The notes beneath the pieces were generated by a model. The model saw only the letters and a program-made list of their open reading frames with translations. It searched no databases and was not told the origin of the DNA. From contig CALSPA010000012.1 of NCBI GenBank assembly GCA_943788115.1, forward strand, positions 124,001 through 188,000: a DNA stretch of 64,000 nucleotides, read 5' to 3'. Below are positions 8,395 through 17,284 of this stretch, in pieces. The DNA comes from an uncultured Flavobacteriales bacterium (GTDB taxonomy: Bacteria > Bacteroidota > Bacteroidia > Flavobacteriales_D > Parvicellaceae). Within the stretch, counting starts at the first letter, position 1, and each line of letters opens with the position of its first letter. The position numbers and the translations under genes were made by a program.

Positions 8395-9876
8395 TTACCA
8401 TTTAAATCCACAAGTTACTGTTATGTTTAGGGCGGTATTATCTATTCTTGATGCTGGTGCAATACTTGAATCGTACATATAGTAATTGTCTTTCCAAGTA
8501 GAATATCTTGCTCCAAAGTCAATGAAGTATTTTTTATTTCTATAACCTAAACCAGCACTAAATGAGTTTTTATTGTATGAGGCATCTGTGTCAAATGAAA
8601 ATGGGTTTTGAAAGCTAGAAAACCCCGCTCTTACCATGTAGAAACTACCAATTTTTATTTCAGTTCCAATTTGAATATTATTGGTGATTCTGTAATTACT
8701 GTCTATAGCACTATTTTCTGCTTCAAAATTATAATTAGAACCAAAAAATGTATTAGGTTTTAATATTGAAGATGAATGATCTATTCTAGTGTAGTCAATG
8801 CTGATAAGCGCTTTTTTCGCAATAATAACAGATGAACTAGCTATTAATTTACTTGGTGTGCTTAATTTGTAATTATAATTTCCGTCTATAGAATTATGAC
8901 TGTACTGTTCATTGTTAGAAATTACTGAGTTCATACTAGTGTTCCAATAATCATTTAAGTTGTAAAACGTTTTGGTGTGGTAAGCAATTCCAAATCTTAG
9001 CCAATTAGAGGGTAGAAAAATTATTCCAATTTTTCCATTTATTCCATTACCTGTTGTTAATTGGTATTCGTTAAAAGTAAAACTGTGCTCAAATTCTGAA
9101 GAATCTTTAATCTCAGTTTCGGTATGTCTTTTTTCTTCTTCAAAATGGACTTTTGGCAATCCTATTGATCCTCCAACATAAAATTTTTGGTTATAATTAC
9201 CGGAAAAAGCTATGGAGTATTCACCAACTCTACCTTTTCTTGTTGTTGTTTGTTCATGTGCAATACTTTGACTGTTCATTATAGATTGATAATTGTTTGA
9301 AAGCGAATCAAAATCTGTAATATAAGTTTGATAGGCAAGCTCCCCATAAAATGGGTCGTAATCTATTAGGTCTTGAGTGGGGATTCCATTTGACCTCAGT
9401 GCAAAGACATGAGACATTGAATAATTACCATTACCTTCTAATTTAAATTGCTCATTAAAATCTGCTAATCTATTGTATGAAAAGCCAAACTGAAAAGAAG
9501 TCCATTTTGAATTATTTTCTGATTTGTTTTTAGAAACTCCAACAATTCCAAAACTACCAACGTTTAAATTTTCTTTACCAGAGATAGCCGAATTTGAAGT
9601 AGAATCGAAATAAGAATTTGAACTAGATAGTATTACATTAGGACTAAAAGAAAATTCAGATTTTTTAAACCTAGCCATTCCGGCTGGGTTAATACTAAGA
9701 ACTGAAATATCAGCTCCTAAAGATCCAAAAGCTCCTCCCACACTTATATATCTTGCGGTTCCTCCAAAATGAAGATTACTTAGTCTTAAGGCATCTTCTT
9801 CGTTTTGGGATAGTAAGCTAGAACTAAGGCAGAGAATGATTAGTAATAAATTATATTTTAGAGCTAAATTTTTCAT
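8395..9876 (-). CDS. OmpP1/FadL-family outer-membrane transport protein
   Basis: 493 residues with a signal peptide (residues 1-23, ending SLLSQ). The N-terminal plug region LHFGGTARYISVGGAFGSLG and the following LSINPAGMARF are characteristic of the FadL/OmpP1 family of Bacteroidota. The rest alternates short amphipathic strands and aromatic-rich turns, as expected for a 14-strand barrel, and ends in an aromatic C-terminus (VTCGFKW). The family takes up hydrophobic compounds; the substrate here cannot be predicted. Its ATG overlaps a TGA that would end the upstream repeat lipoprotein if that gene's single-base deletion were repaired, indicating translational coupling. Confidence 0.88.
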   Translation of the reverse strand: MKNLALKYNLLLIILCLSSSLLSQNEEDALRLSNLHFGGTARYISVGGAFGSLGADISVLSINPAGMARFKKSEFSFSPNVILSSSNSYFDSTSNSAISGKENLNVGSFGIVGVSKNKSENNSKWTSFQFGFSYNRLADFNEQFKLEGNGNYSMSHVFALRSNGIPTQDLIDYDPFYGELAYQTYITDFDSLSNNYQSIMNSQSIAHEQTTTRKGRVGEYSIAFSGNYNQKFYVGGSIGLPKVHFEEEKRHTETEIKDSSEFEHSFTFNEYQLTTGNGINGKIGIIFLPSNWLRFGIAYHTKTFYNLNDYWNTSMNSVISNNEQYSHNSIDGNYNYKLSTPSKLIASSSVIIAKKALISIDYTRIDHSSSILKPNTFFGSNYNFEAENSAIDSNYRITNNIQIGTEIKIGSFYMVRAGFSSFQNPFSFDTDASYNKNSFSAGLGYRNKKYFIDFGARYSTWKDNYYMYDSSIAPASRIDNTALNITVTCGFKW

Positions 9877-11218
9877 CTTCTTCTAGATTTGTTTCCAGAT
9901 GATGGCTTTGTTGATGGTTTGGATGGTTTAGACGATGGCTTATAGCTGTTAGATTTGCTTCCACTAGATCTATAATTGTTGCTAGAATTATTTGGCTTGT
10001 AGCTATTCTAGAGTTACTTGGCTTGTAGCTCTTGCTAGAGTTACTTGGCTTGTAGCTATTGCTAGAGTTACTTGGCTTGTAGCTATTGCTAGAGTTACTT
10101 GGCTTGTAGCCATTACTAGAGTTACTTGGCTTGTAGCCATTACTAGAGTTACTTGGCTTGTAGCCATTACTAGAGTTACTTGGCTTGTAGCTGTTACTAG
10201 AGTTGCTTGGCTTGTAGCTATTACTAGGATTGTTATTCCAAGAAGATCTAGTACTTGAAGGCTTAGAGTTAGGAATGTTTTTCAGCGTATTATTACTTGG
10301 TTTATTTGGTTTTTCATTTGAAACAGGCAATGAAATAGGTTCTTTGTTAGTTAGATTAGACAACGTATAAGGATTGTTATTAACACTATTACTAGATCCT
10401 ATTGATGTTCCATTGTTAACAATTGGCTTCCCTTTCACAGTTGAAATAACAACTGCATAATCGTCTTCATTGGTGTTGTTATTTGAAGAGCTGTTTGAAG
10501 AGTTAGCGCTTATTGACCCATTGTGTCCATAATAAGACCCACTTGAGTTGTTGTTGTCATTGTTGCCCCAGTTATAGTTGTTGCCATTTCCGTTTCCGTA
10601 TCCGTTTCCGTAACCGTTTCCGTATCCGTAACCGTTTCCATATCCGTACCCGTTTCCAAAGCCGTTTCCATATCCATAGTATCCATAATAGTTATTAGCA
10701 TAGAAATTGTTATGTGGGTAACCGTATCCATAATAATTGTTTGTATAGAAATTGTTATATGGATAACCGTACCCATAATAATTATTATTATAAAAATTGT
10801 TATATGGGTAACCATAACCATAATAATTATTAGAGTACCAGTTGTTTCCGTAGCATGAATTGCAATGAAAACAGTTGTTATTATATCTGTATGAATAGTT
10901 CATCTGAAACCTGTTACAGCTATTGTATCTGCTGTATCGACTATACCTACTTGAGTTTGTCGGGTAGTAATAATTGTTATTCGTTACATAGTTAGTGCTA
11001 TTATCTCCACTAAACTCGTATTGATCATCTTCATACAAATCACCATATTCGGAATCGTAATAGTCTTCATCTTCATTTGAATTGTCATTGTTGTCTGAGA
11101 ATATGATCCCATTGTCTGAACTATAAATGTCATCCTCATATGCCATATCTTTTGACATAGAGCAAGAAGCTAAAATTAAAATAAAAAATAAGATGCTAAA
11201 TTGATTAATTGTTTTCAT
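9851..11218 (-). CDS. Repeat-rich Tyr/Asn/Gly lipoprotein, C-terminus frameshifted
   Basis: 455 residues as read. The lipobox LASC gives a lipidated cysteine at residue 19, followed by an acidic Asp/Glu stretch, three ~15-residue repeats of NYYGYGYP-NNFY (residues ~130-175), a Gly-Tyr-Asn tract, and about nine SNSYKPSNS units of 9 residues. After the last unit the protein changes character because one G is missing between 10007 and 10008 compared with the other units. Restoring it gives a Ser/Lys/Pro tail ending SGNKSRRR at a TGA overlapping the next gene's ATG. The function is unknown; it is probably a surface or periplasmic low-complexity lipoprotein. Short plus-strand ORFs across it are repeat shadows. 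Confidence 0.75.
   Translation of the reverse strand: MKTINQFSILFFILILASCSMSKDMAYEDDIYSSDNGIIFSDNNDNSNEDEDYYDSEYGDLYEDDQYEFSGDNSTNYVTNNNYYYPTNSSRYSRYSRYNSCNRFQMNYSYRYNNNCFHCNSCYGNNWYSNNYYGYGYPYNNFYNNNYYGYGYPYNNFYTNNYYGYGYPHNNFYANNYYGYYGYGNGFGNGYGYGNGYGYGNGYGNGYGNGNGNNYNWGNNDNNNSSGSYYGHNGSISANSSNSSSNNNTNEDDYAVVISTVKGKPIVNNGTSIGSSNSVNNNPYTLSNLTNKEPISLPVSNEKPNKPSNNTLKNIPNSKPSSTRSSWNNNPSNSYKPSNSSNSYKPSNSSNGYKPSNSSNGYKPSNSSNGYKPSNSSNSYKPSNSSNSYKPSNSSKSYKPSNSRIATSQIILATIIDLVEANLTAISHRLNHPNHQQSHHLETNLEEDEKFSSKI
9991..10228. repeat. 27-bp tandem repeat, about nine copies, in-frame
   Basis: Contiguous 27-bp units (core GAGTTACTTGGCTTGT on the plus strand) encode the 9-residue SNSYKPSNS unit of the minus-strand lipoprotein. 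Units fall into subtypes differing at 1-3 positions (AGCTATTGCT, AGCCATTACT, AGCTGTTACT). The leftmost unit lacks one G after 10007. There are no spacers, which excludes a CRISPR array. Confidence 0.93.
10694..10831. repeat. 45-bp degenerate tandem repeat, three copies
   Basis: Three consecutive ~45-bp units encode NNYYGYGYP(Y/H)NNFY in the minus-strand lipoprotein. They are followed towards lower coordinates by a simpler GNGYGY-type tract at about 10575-10690. Confidence 0.85.
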
Positions 11219-11297
11219 GATCTTTTGTTTTGATTGAATAACATATGTATAAAGTTAAAAAGTTTAATGATTTTATGTTAAAAGCCTTTTATAATAT

Positions 11298-11305
11298 TAA
11301 TTTTG
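11298..11305 (+). promoter_or_regulatory. Candidate -7 element for proS
   Basis: TAATTTTG matches TAnnTTTG and lies 43 nt before the proS ATG in a 130-bp AT-rich divergent intergenic region. No clear TTG -33 is seen at 17-19 nt upstream. Confidence 0.4.
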
Positions 11306-11348
11306 TTTTTCAATGATTTAACAAAAAAATAACAAATACCATACCAAA

Positions 11349-12824
11349 ATGGGAAAAGGGTTAAAAAAAAGAGAAGAAGATTTCTCTAGCTGGTACAACG
11401 AACTGGTTAGCAAAGCAGATTTAGCAGAGCATTCTGATGTTAGAGGATGTATGATTATTAAACCTTATGGTTTTGCTATTTGGGAAAATATGAAAGCTGA
11501 ATTAGATCGAATGTTTAAAGAAACAGGTCATCAAAATGCTTATTTCCCCCTTTTCATTCCAAAATCATATTTAAGTAAAGAGGCTGATCATGTCGAAGGT
11601 TTTGCTAAAGAGTGTGCTGTAGTTACTCATTATAGATTAAAAAATTCTGAAGACGGTAAAGGTGTTGTTGTTGATCCGGATGCTAAATTAGAAGAAGAGC
11701 TTATAGTTCGTCCCACTTCAGAGACAATAATATGGAATTCATATAAAAATTGGATACAATCATACAGAGACTTACCTATTTTAATAAATCAATGGGCAAA
11801 TGTTGTTCGTTGGGAAATGAGAACAAGACTTTTTTTAAGAACATCTGAGTTTTTATGGCAAGAAGGTCATACAGCTCACGCTACAAAATTAGAAGCGATT
11901 GATGAAACAGAAAAAATGCTAGGTATTTATGCTCAGTTTGCAGAAGAATTTATGGCAATGCCAGTTTTGAAAGGTTTAAAAACTGAAAATGAAAGATTTG
12001 CTGGTGCACTTGAAACTTATTGTATTGAATCTTTAATGCAAGATGGAAAAGCACTACAAGCAGGAACTTCTCACTTCTTGGGGCAAAACTTTGCTAAAGC
12101 ATTTGATGTTACTTTTGCTGATTCTAATGGCAAATCTCAACATGTGTGGGCTACATCTTGGGGAGTGTCTACTCGATTAATGGGGGCTCTAATTATGACT
12201 CATTCAGACGATTTAGGTTTAGTACTTCCTCCAAAATTAGCTCCAATTCATGTAGCAATAGTACCTATTTATAAAGGTGAAGAACAATTAATTGAAATAT
12301 CTAAGGTTGCTAATGAAATTTCTACAAAGCTTAAGCAGAGAAACATTAAAGTAAAGTTTGATGATGATGATAAGAGAAAACCAGGATGGAAATTTGCAGA
12401 ATATGAAATGAAGGGTGTTCCTTTAAGAATTGCGATAGGTCCAAGAGATTTAGAAAATGGAACAGTTGAATTGGCACGTAGAGACACCTTGGAAAAATTA
12501 TCTGTAAATAGGCTTGGTTTAGAAGATAAAATAGAATCTCTTCTTCAAGAAATACAGGATAATTTATTTGACAAAGCGAAACTTTTTACAAATGAAAACA
12601 CTCGCAAGGCAGATTCAATAGAGGGGTTAATTAAAATATTGGATGAGAAAGGTGGTTTTGTTCTGGCACATTGGGATGGAACCAAAGAAACAGAACTCAA
12701 AATCAAAGATAAAACTAAAGCGACCATTAGGTGTGTTCTGTTAGATGCTGATAATGAAATTGGCAAATGTATTTACTCTGGGAAACCTTCTGAAAAAAGA
12801 GTAGTTTTTGCCAGAGCTTATTAA
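11349..12824 (+). CDS. proS: Proline--tRNA ligase (type 3, archaeal/eukaryotic-like)
   Basis: 491 residues, the short ProS form without the bacterial editing insertion. Motifs of class II synthetases are visible: [17 protein letters not shown] near residue 30, PTSETIIW near 117, the motif 2 loop [24 protein letters not shown] near 158, and motif 3 [13 protein letters not shown] near 285. The anticodon-binding domain follows from about residue 300 and the family-specific C-terminal domain ends in RAY. It charges tRNA(Pro) in the cytoplasm. It is followed after 11 nt by an unknown gene and then by tRNA-Glu. Confidence 0.96.
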   Translation: MGKGLKKREEDFSSWYNELVSKADLAEHSDVRGCMIIKPYGFAIWENMKAELDRMFKETGHQNAYFPLFIPKSYLSKEADHVEGFAKECAVVTHYRLKNSEDGKGVVVDPDAKLEEELIVRPTSETIIWNSYKNWIQSYRDLPILINQWANVVRWEMRTRLFLRTSEFLWQEGHTAHATKLEAIDETEKMLGIYAQFAEEFMAMPVLKGLKTENERFAGALETYCIESLMQDGKALQAGTSHFLGQNFAKAFDVTFADSNGKSQHVWATSWGVSTRLMGALIMTHSDDLGLVLPPKLAPIHVAIVPIYKGEEQLIEISKVANEISTKLKQRNIKVKFDDDDKRKPGWKFAEYEMKGVPLRIAIGPRDLENGTVELARRDTLEKLSVNRLGLEDKIESLLQEIQDNLFDKAKLFTNENTRKADSIEGLIKILDEKGGFVLAHWDGTKETELKIKDKTKATIRCVLLDADNEIGKCIYSGKPSEKRVVFARAY

Positions 12825-12835
12825 AATAAAAAATC

Positions 12836-13528
12836 ATGAATCATAAAGAGAGTCAAGACTTAATGTTTGACATAGTAACCGAAAAGAGTGTTTTAAAGCA
12901 AGATGTGTTTAATAACGTTATTCTAAACTTTAAAATTTTAAAGCAGGTTCTAAAAGAAATTGCAGATGATCTAAGAACTAGAGTCGGTCATGTTGATGAA
13001 AGGATTGTTATAGAATATAAAGAAACTGGAGAATACGAAGCAAAAGTTAGGGTTGCAGGAGATTTATTAATTTTTCAGATGCATACTAACGTTTTTAAAT
13101 TTGACAGAGAAAATTCTCTCTGGAAAACAAGCTATCTTTCTGAAAATGAAAATAGAGGGTATTGTGGAATTATAAATATTTATAATTTCCTGAATGATTC
13201 TTTTAAATACAATAGAAGTAATGATTTAGGCTATCTTGTAGGTAGAATTTTTGTGAATTTTGAAAATCATTTTATGGTTGAAGGGAAAAGGCAACTAGGG
13301 TTTTTATATAACGATTTCATAAATAACGTTTTAGATAAAGATCAATTAAAATCAATCATTCAATCTTCTATTATTTACTGTTTAGATTTTGACCTTTTGG
13401 TTCCAAATTATGATTTAATAAAAGAAGTCAGTGTTAGAGATGTAAATAAGATGATTGATGATTCAAGAATGCGCACTGGTAAGAGACTTGGCTTTGTTTT
13501 TAAATCTAACTCTGATAAGCCAGAATAG
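12836..13528 (+). CDS. Conserved hypothetical protein
   Basis: 230 residues, not recognised. No signal peptide or membrane segment is evident; the composition is that of a soluble, mixed alpha/beta cytoplasmic protein with an even spread of charged residues. The N-terminal half has a helical segment (LNFKILKQVLKEIADDLRTR) and alternating strand-like stretches. Near residue 100 there is an NRGYCGIINIYNF segment and the C-terminus is basic. It starts 11 nt after proS and is probably co-transcribed with it. It is not a shadow: the frame is long, on the coding strand and has normal codon use. Function cannot be inferred. Confidence 0.7.
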   Translation: MNHKESQDLMFDIVTEKSVLKQDVFNNVILNFKILKQVLKEIADDLRTRVGHVDERIVIEYKETGEYEAKVRVAGDLLIFQMHTNVFKFDRENSLWKTSYLSENENRGYCGIINIYNFLNDSFKYNRSNDLGYLVGRIFVNFENHFMVEGKRQLGFLYNDFINNVLDKDQLKSIIQSSIIYCLDFDLLVPNYDLIKEVSVRDVNKMIDDSRMRTGKRLGFVFKSNSDKPE

Positions 13529-13556
13529 TTTTATGTTATAAAAACATCAAAATTAT

Positions 13557-13586
13557 TTTGAGTAATTAAAAAAAAAATTAAATTTG
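13557..13586 (+). promoter_or_regulatory. Promoter for tRNA-Glu (and probably rpsT)
   Basis: TTTG at 13557-13560 and TAAATTTG at 13579-13586 are separated by 18 nt, a good match to the Bacteroidota -33/-7 pair. The tRNA begins 30 nt downstream. No terminator lies between the tRNA and rpsT, so read-through is plausible. Confidence 0.65.
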
Positions 13587-13615
13587 CACTCTGTTTTAAA
13601 ACAGTTGAAATAATC

Positions 13616-13687
13616 GGCCCGTTCGTCTAGGGGTTAGGACGCCAGGTTTTCATCCTGGAAACAGGGGTTCGATTCCCCTACGGGCTG
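13616..13687 (+). tRNA. tRNA-Glu (anticodon UUC)
   Basis: A 72-nt cloverleaf is readable: acceptor GGCCCGT/ACGGGCT, D arm GTCTAGGGGTTAGGAC, anticodon stem CCAGG/CCTGG with loop TTTTCAT (anticodon TTC), a 4-nt variable loop, T arm AGGGG-TTCGATT-CCCCT and discriminator G. CCA is not encoded. The first acceptor pair is G-U rather than G-C. Confidence 0.96.
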
Positions 13688-13716
13688 CTGATTAAGAATT
13701 AAAGAAAAAAAAAGTT

Positions 13717-13968
13717 ATGGCAAATCATAAATCTGCAATAAAAAGAATTAGATCAAACGAGTCTAAAGCGGTTGTTAATAGATACCAACACAAAACTACT
13801 AGAACTGTTATACAAAAATTAAAAGAACTTACTGATAAAAAAGAAGCTTCTAAAATGCTTCCTTATGTTAGTTCATTGTTAGATAAACTTGCTAAACGTA
13901 ATATTATTCATAAGAGAAAAGCGTCTAATTTAAAGTCAAAGCTTACAAAGCACGTTAACTCTTTATAA
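13717..13968 (+). CDS. rpsT: 30S ribosomal protein S20
   Basis: 83 residues, the normal size of S20. It begins MANHKSAIKRIRSNE, the standard start of the family, is Lys/Arg-rich and entirely helical, and has the conserved KRNIIHKRKASNLKSKL region at the C-terminus. It binds 16S rRNA early in 30S assembly. An A-rich stretch precedes the ATG instead of a clear Shine-Dalgarno. It lies 29 nt after tRNA-Glu and is followed by a strong terminator. Confidence 0.97.
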   Translation: MANHKSAIKRIRSNESKAVVNRYQHKTTRTVIQKLKELTDKKEASKMLPYVSSLLDKLAKRNIIHKRKASNLKSKLTKHVNSL

Positions 13969-13992
13969 TTTAATTTTTATTAAATTTTTATT

Positions 13993-14019
13993 AAAAGCCC
14001 TGATTTTCAGGGCTTTTTT
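13993..14019 (+). terminator. Rho-independent terminator after rpsT
   Basis: An 11-bp stem (AAAAGCCCTGA / TCAGGGCTTTT) with a 3-nt loop at 13993-14017 continues into a T tract. It ends the tRNA-rpsT unit. Confidence 0.92.
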
Positions 14020-14092
14020 AGTTTCAATGGTTTTGTAAGTACATAATCATCGTTATTTTAGCTTACTGTTTTTATAATACTATTATATTAAA

Positions 14093-15232
14093 ATGAAAAT
14101 CATTACAATTGTTGGGGCTAGGCCTCAAATAATAAAAGCTGCTGCTATTTCTAGAGCTATTGCAGCTCGAAACATGGTAGAGGAGATTATAATTCATACA
14201 GGTCAGCACTACGATGATAACATGTCAGAAATTTTTTTTAGAGAATTAGGAATACCACTTCCAAATATTAATCTTAAGGTGGGTTCAGGTTCACATGGTG
14301 AACAAACTGCTATAATGATTGAAAAAATTGAAAAAGTTTTAATTGAGGAAAAACCTAACGCAATTGTAGTTTATGGAGATACTAATTCAACATTGGCAAC
14401 TGCTGTTGCTGCGTCAAAGATTCATGTCCCAATAGTGCATGTGGAAGCAGGTTTGAGATCTTTTAATAAAAAAATGCCTGAAGAAGTAAATAGAATAATG
14501 TGTGACCATGTATCTACTTTATTGTTTTCTCCAACAAATACTGGTTTGTCAAATTTAATAAATGAAGGTTTCAATTTAAATTCAGATGGAAATGCAACCA
14601 TGGATAACCCTCAAATCTATCATTGTGGAGATGTTATGTATGATAATAGTATTTATTTTTCAGCATTAAGTGATAAACAATCTAATTTGATTAATGACCT
14701 AGGTATAGAAGAAAATAAATTTATTCTTTCAACTGTACATAGAAATGACAATACAGATAATGTTGAAAATCTCCAAAATATTTTTCAGTCATTTATAGAA
14801 ATTGGTCAAATGTATCAATTACCTATTATTTTACCTCTTCATCCTAGAACTTCAAAGATGATGGAGAAAATTCTTCCTAAAGAACTTTTAATTAAAATTA
14901 GAGAGAGTAAGTATATAAGAATTATTCCACCAGCCTCATTTTTAGATATTATTTCTCTTGAAAAGAATTGTAAATTAGTAATTACAGATAGTGGAGGAGT
15001 TCAAAAAGAAGCATATTTTTTTAAGAAACCTTGTATTATTCTACGCCCTCAAACAGAATGGGTTGAAATTGTTGAAACAGGAAGTGCTGTAATTACTGAT
15101 GCTAATAAACAAAAAATAATAGCAGCTGTTGCAGATTTTTTTTCCAATAAAAAGCTAAATTTCCCTCCTGTTTTCGGAGATGGTAAAGCTGCAGAATTTA
15201 TTGTTGACGAAATTACCAAGCAATTAAAATAA
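14093..15232 (+). CDS. wecB: UDP-N-acetylglucosamine 2-epimerase (non-hydrolysing)
   Basis: 379 residues. It starts with the family signature IVGARPQIIKAAAISRAI, followed by HTGQHYDDNMSEIFFRELGI, VVYGDTNSTLATAVAA, VEAGLRSFNKKMPEEVNR (catalytic Asp/Glu region), STVHRNDNTDN and the UDP-binding TDSGGVQKEAYFFKKPC. It interconverts UDP-GlcNAc and UDP-ManNAc in the cytoplasm, supplying surface-polysaccharide synthesis. It is 9 nt upstream of a FemAB/GNAT-like gene and 18 kb from the main polysaccharide locus, so it may serve general envelope glycan synthesis. Confidence 0.94.
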   Translation: MKIITIVGARPQIIKAAAISRAIAARNMVEEIIIHTGQHYDDNMSEIFFRELGIPLPNINLKVGSGSHGEQTAIMIEKIEKVLIEEKPNAIVVYGDTNSTLATAVAASKIHVPIVHVEAGLRSFNKKMPEEVNRIMCDHVSTLLFSPTNTGLSNLINEGFNLNSDGNATMDNPQIYHCGDVMYDNSIYFSALSDKQSNLINDLGIEENKFILSTVHRNDNTDNVENLQNIFQSFIEIGQMYQLPIILPLHPRTSKMMEKILPKELLIKIRESKYIRIIPPASFLDIISLEKNCKLVITDSGGVQKEAYFFKKPCIILRPQTEWVEIVETGSAVITDANKQKIIAAVADFFSNKKLNFPPVFGDGKAAEFIVDEITKQLK

Positions 15233-15241
15233 AGTTAAATA

Positions 15242-16162
15242 ATGAATTCCTCTATCAGACTTATAGACTCTAAAAACATTGATGAGAATAAGTGGTTGAG
15301 GATGTTAAGCAAAACCACCCCTCTTCATTCTCAATATTGCGAGTATTGGTATATTAATTCGGTATGTAACAAATGGAAGGCCTTTATTAAAGGAGATTAT
15401 GAATCATGTTTTCCTATTGCTATTAACACTAAAGCTGGATTTGACCTTGTTTATCAACCTTTTTTCACAAGGCAATTCCCTTTTTTAGGTGCTCATGATG
15501 GTCAATTTATTTCTGACGTTTTTTCATTGATTAAAAAAGAGTTTCAATGGATAAGAATAAATCTTCCATTTTCTTTTAATGAATTAACTTTAGACACAAA
15601 GTTGTTAAACTTTCAATCTCTTAATCTTTCTTACGATTATTCATCTATTTACAATAATTATTCATCTAATGCTAAAAGAATTCTAAAAAAAACCGAGGGT
15701 TTGGAATTAGAAAAGTGTGATGATGTTGATGGTTTTATATCACTTTTTGAAAATGAGGTTGGTTCTAAAATTGGACTTGTTGATGAAAATTATAGAAGTT
15801 TAAATTACTTAATAAAAAATGGAATTTCCAATGGACAGATTAAATTGTTTTCTATCAATAAAAATGAGGTTGTTTTAGGTTTTGTTTGTATATATTTTCA
15901 CAAAAACATAATTAATTACTTGAAAGGAACGTTAACAAGTGAAGGGAAAAAATTAGGTGGAATGTATTTCGCTTTTGACCAAATAATTCAACAATACGCA
16001 GCAAAAGATTGTATTTTTGACTTTGGTGGTTCAAATGTTAAAGGAATAGCCTCTTTTTATGAAAAATTTGGAGCAAAGAATTTAACCTATTACTCACATG
16101 AATACAATAAACTTCCTAAGCTGATAAATAAATTAAAAAAGATAAAAGACAAACTTTTGTAA
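15242..16162 (+). CDS. FemAB/GNAT-like acyltransferase
   Basis: 306 residues, predicted soluble. The C-terminal half (residues ~135-280) has the GNAT-like fold of FemX/BioF2-type proteins: SSNAKRILKKTEGLELEKC, GQIKLFSINKNEVVLGFVCIYFHKN, GKKLGGMYFAFDQIIQ and DFGGSNVKGIASFYEKFGAKN. The last is the characteristic turn-helix of Bacteroidota proteins annotated as GNAT or peptidoglycan bridge formation proteins. The acyl donor and acceptor cannot be named. It lies between wecB (9 nt) and upp (stop overlaps the next start), suggesting co-transcription with wecB and a role in envelope glycan modification. Confidence 0.7.
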   Translation: MNSSIRLIDSKNIDENKWLRMLSKTTPLHSQYCEYWYINSVCNKWKAFIKGDYESCFPIAINTKAGFDLVYQPFFTRQFPFLGAHDGQFISDVFSLIKKEFQWIRINLPFSFNELTLDTKLLNFQSLNLSYDYSSIYNNYSSNAKRILKKTEGLELEKCDDVDGFISLFENEVGSKIGLVDENYRSLNYLIKNGISNGQIKLFSINKNEVVLGFVCIYFHKNIINYLKGTLTSEGKKLGGMYFAFDQIIQQYAAKDCIFDFGGSNVKGIASFYEKFGAKNLTYYSHEYNKLPKLINKLKKIKDKLL

Positions 16163-16815
16163 TGGAGATATATAATTTTAGTACTTATAATTCAATTTAT
16201 AATCAGTTCTTGAGTGAATTAAGAAATGTTGAGGTTCAAAACGATAGAATGCGTTTCAGAAGAAACCTACAACGTTTAGGGGAGTTATCAGCTTACGAAA
16301 TAAGTAAAACAATCGATTTTGAAACAGTTAATATTAAAACCCCTCTTGGTATATCTCCTACATTATTACCATCAGAACAACCAGTTTTGGCAACAATTTT
16401 AAGGGCTGGACTTCCTCTTCAGCAAGGGTTGTTGAATTATTTTGATAAAGCAGATAACTGTTATATTTCAGCTTACAGAAAGCATTCAACAAAAGAAAAT
16501 TTTGATGTTGAAATAGAATATTTAGCAAGTCCTAGTGTTTCAAATAAAGTGGTTATTTTAAATGATCCAATGCTTGCCTCTGGAAAGTCGATGGTTTTGG
16601 CATATAAAGCACTTTTAAAAAAAGGTGTTCCTAAAAAAATTCATATTGTTTGTGTTATTGCTAGCCAAGAAGGTGTTGATTTTATAGCAAAACACTTTCC
16701 AGAAAACACTTCATTATGGGTAGGTGCTATTGATGGTGAGATGACAAAAGAAAGCTATATTGTTCCAGGTTTAGGAGATGCAGGTGATTTAGCGTTTGGT
16801 TCAAAAGAAGATTAA
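16162..16815 (+). CDS. upp: Uracil phosphoribosyltransferase
   Basis: 217 residues. Recognisable UPRTase features are RMRFRRNLQRLGELSAYEIS at the N-terminus, LATILRAGLPLQQGLLNYFD, the PRPP-binding VVILNDPMLASGKSMVLA near residue 133 and the uracil-binding YIVPGLGDAGDLAFG at the C-terminus. It converts uracil and PRPP to UMP in pyrimidine salvage. Its ATG overlaps the previous stop (TAATG), and the next gene starts 4 nt after its stop, so the four genes 14093-17284 appear to be one unit. Confidence 0.95.
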   Translation: MEIYNFSTYNSIYNQFLSELRNVEVQNDRMRFRRNLQRLGELSAYEISKTIDFETVNIKTPLGISPTLLPSEQPVLATILRAGLPLQQGLLNYFDKADNCYISAYRKHSTKENFDVEIEYLASPSVSNKVVILNDPMLASGKSMVLAYKALLKKGVPKKIHIVCVIASQEGVDFIAKHFPENTSLWVGAIDGEMTKESYIVPGLGDAGDLAFGSKED

Positions 16816-16819
16816 TTAA

Positions 16820-17284
16820 ATGGCTTGGAAGAATTATTTTATCATTTTTGGTTTAGCTCAAGTTAAATTTTTATTTGCGGCTTCTATTGCTTTCGCTACT
16901 ATGCCTGATCTTTCTTTTTTAGAAATCTTTATTCCTACGGCAATAGGCGCTTTATTTTGTTTTAATATTATTTTTTTTCTTTCTAAACGAATTATGCTTT
17001 TTTCACAGAAGAGGCGCATTTACCGAAATCTAAATAGTGGCAAGCCACCGAAAAAAATATTCACAAAAAAAAACAAGTGGATTGTTAATATAAAACGTTC
17101 TGACAGAGGCTTTTTACTTATTTGTTTACTTGCACCATTGTTTTTGTCTATTCCTATTGGAACAATTGTAGTCGCAAAATTTTATGGAGATAGACCAATT
17201 TCTTATTATTTTGTATCGATATTACTAGTTTTCACTTCTTTTTTGTTGACATTTTTAAATGATTATTTTTTTGGATTTTTTTAA
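16820..17284 (+). CDS. Small multi-pass membrane protein of unknown function
   Basis: 154 residues with about four hydrophobic segments: ~7-25, ~33-55, ~98-120 and ~128-152. A basic cytoplasmic loop lies between segments 2 and 3 (KRRIYRNLNSGKPPKKIFTKK). No known motif is recognised. It is tightly packed: 4 nt after upp, and its stop overlaps the start of the following HAD gene (TAATG), which supports it being a real co-expressed gene. Related small membrane proteins occur beside HAD phosphatases in Bacteroidota, but I do not recognise a named family. Confidence 0.65.
   Translation: MAWKNYFIIFGLAQVKFLFAASIAFATMPDLSFLEIFIPTAIGALFCFNIIFFLSKRIMLFSQKRRIYRNLNSGKPPKKIFTKKNKWIVNIKRSDRGFLLICLLAPLFLSIPIGTIVVAKFYGDRPISYYFVSILLVFTSFLLTFLNDYFFGFF

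Noticed and set aside
9991-10228. Possible CRISPR array
   Set aside because: Units are contiguous, 27 bp, in-frame and without unique spacers.
9992-10258. Plus-strand 88-codon ORF of repeated RVTWLVAI units
   Set aside because: It is the reverse-strand shadow of the 27-bp coding repeats of the minus-strand lipoprotein.
10510-10821. Minus-strand Ile/Thr/Met-rich 103-codon ORF and the plus-strand Cys/His/Phe-rich ORF opposite
   Set aside because: Both are alternative frames over the Gly-Tyr-Asn repeats; composition is dictated by the repeat.
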